Source of the DNA: Pseudomonadota bacterium
GTDB taxonomy: Bacteria > Pseudomonadota > Alphaproteobacteria > Rhizobiales > Beijerinckiaceae
Assembly: GCA_023422485.1 (NCBI GenBank)
Contig: JAGTAM010000474.1
Coordinates: 1 to 6,794 of the forward strand
Direction: 5' to 3'
Length of the DNA stretch: 6,794 bases
The notes under the pieces were generated by a model. That model was not told the DNA's origin, did no database searches, and saw only the letters and a program-made list of their open reading frames with translations. A program made the position numbers and the translations under genes. Of this stretch, positions 6,576-6,794 are shown piece after piece (position 1 is the first letter of the stretch; the number at the start of each line of letters is the position of its first letter).

Positions 6576-6592
6576 TGCACATTGCCTGCGCA
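6576..6592. promoter_or_regulatory. glnB: Candidate NtrC binding site upstream of glnB
   Basis: The 17-bp segment TGCACA-TTGCC-TGCGCA matches 9 of the 12 specified positions of the NtrC consensus TGCACC-N5-GGTGCA, with the right spacing. The wider arms TTGCAC and GCGCAA (6575-6580, 6588-6593) differ at one position. Its centre lies about 84 bases upstream of the start expected from the sigma-54 promoter at 6642-6657, a usual distance for this activator. A chance dyad is possible. Confidence 0.45.
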
Positions 6593-6641
6593 ACTTCCCG
6601 GCCTCGTCATCCAAATCGCCGTGGCGGTCACGCGGTGGCGA

Positions 6642-6657
6642 TGGTACATAATTGGCT
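6642..6657 (+). promoter_or_regulatory. glnB: Candidate sigma-54 promoter of glnB
   Basis: TGGTAC-ATAAT-TGGCT aligns to the sigma-54 consensus TGGCAC-N5-TTGCW with two mismatches in the core. The nearly invariant GG (6643-6644) and GC (6655-6656) are exactly 10 bases apart. Transcription would begin near 6668, giving a leader of about 23 bases. Nitrogen-regulated sigma-54 promoters in front of glnB are well known in alphaproteobacteria. The TATA-like AT-rich stretch at 6558-6565 could support a second, sigma-70 promoter, but no good -35 was found. Confidence 0.6.
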
Positions 6658-6690
6658 GACTGAGAGACGAGGCGGATCGGGCTTTTCCGG

Positions 6691-6794
6691 ATGAAGAAGA
6701 TCGAGGCGATCATCAAGCCGTTCAAGCTCGACGAGGTGAAGGAAGCCCTCCAGGAGGTCGGCCTCCAGGGCATCACCGTGATCGAGGCGAAGGG
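6691..6794 (+). CDS. glnB: Nitrogen regulatory protein P-II, N-terminal part (3' end outside window)
   Basis: PII proteins are cytosolic trimers that sense 2-oxoglutarate, ATP/ADP and, through uridylylation, glutamine. They control glutamine synthetase adenylylation and the NtrB/NtrC pathway. The 34 complete codons visible begin MKKIEAIIKPFKLDEVKEAL and continue to TVIEAK, the standard start of GlnB; the paralogue GlnK more often begins MKLV or similar. The T-loop with its uridylylated tyrosine lies beyond the edge. The ATG at 6691 is supported by family alignment and by an in-frame TGA at 6661-6663. The ribosome-binding site is weak (GGAT at 6674-6677). A sigma-54-type promoter and an NtrC-like dyad precede it. 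glnA often follows glnB in this group, but that cannot be seen here. Confidence 0.95.
   Translation, partial: MKKIEAIIKPFKLDEVKEALQEVGLQGITVIEAK

Noticed and set aside
6621..6640. Two GTGGCG copies (6621-6626, 6635-6640) as -24 elements or regulator half-sites
   Set aside because: Neither has a GC element at the right distance with adequate match, and a 6-base GC-rich direct repeat is common by chance.
5184..6659. A 491-codon plus-strand open frame opposite nnr
   Set aside because: It is antisense to a fully conserved two-domain enzyme and its product has no recognisable motif.

Overview
The window is GC-rich bacterial chromosome of alphaproteobacterial type. Gene content and order (pgk, class II fba, a ThiE-family gene, a Sel1-repeat gene; then nnr diverging from glnB) and the CCCTCTC/GAGAGGG palindromes between genes suggest the Hyphomicrobiales, most likely the Methylobacteriaceae. 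This placement rests on remembered gene order and protein resemblance, not on a search. Nearly all DNA is coding, and no mobile element, CRISPR array, tRNA or rRNA gene was seen.

Layout: the left edge (1-305, +) holds the last 100 residues of phosphoglycerate kinase. A 296-base gap (306-601) carries a cluster of GC-rich palindromes, then a weak promoter-like stretch and a 7-bp dyad before fba. A compact set of three plus-strand genes follows: class II fructose-bisphosphate aldolase (602-1669), a diverged thiamine phosphate synthase family protein (1677-2345) and a secreted Sel1-repeat protein (2342-3493). They are separated by 7 bp and by a 4-bp ATGA overlap, so they are probably one transcript. 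An APC-family amino acid permease (3571-4974, +) follows after a 77-bp gap containing an 8-bp perfect inverted repeat. It converges with nnr (4986-6506, -), a bifunctional NAD(P)HX epimerase/dehydratase, with only 11 bp between the stop codons. The 184-bp gap 6507-6690 separates nnr from the divergent start of glnB (6691 to the right edge, +), the PII nitrogen signal protein.

How the genes relate: pgk and fba supply adjacent steps of lower glycolysis/gluconeogenesis (or a Calvin-type cycle if the host has one). nnr repairs damaged NADH/NADPH. glnB reports nitrogen and carbon status and has a plausible sigma-54 promoter with an NtrC-like dyad upstream, as expected for a nitrogen-regulated gene. 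The permease may feed amino acids into the same nitrogen economy, but nothing in the sequence ties it to glnB.

Most of the region is ordinary core genome, and no new multi-gene system is evident. The points most worth checking are the ThiE-family protein lacking most ThiE signature residues inside a glycolytic operon, the odd N-terminus of the Sel1 protein (a palindrome-bearing extension before the signal peptide), and the glnB control region.
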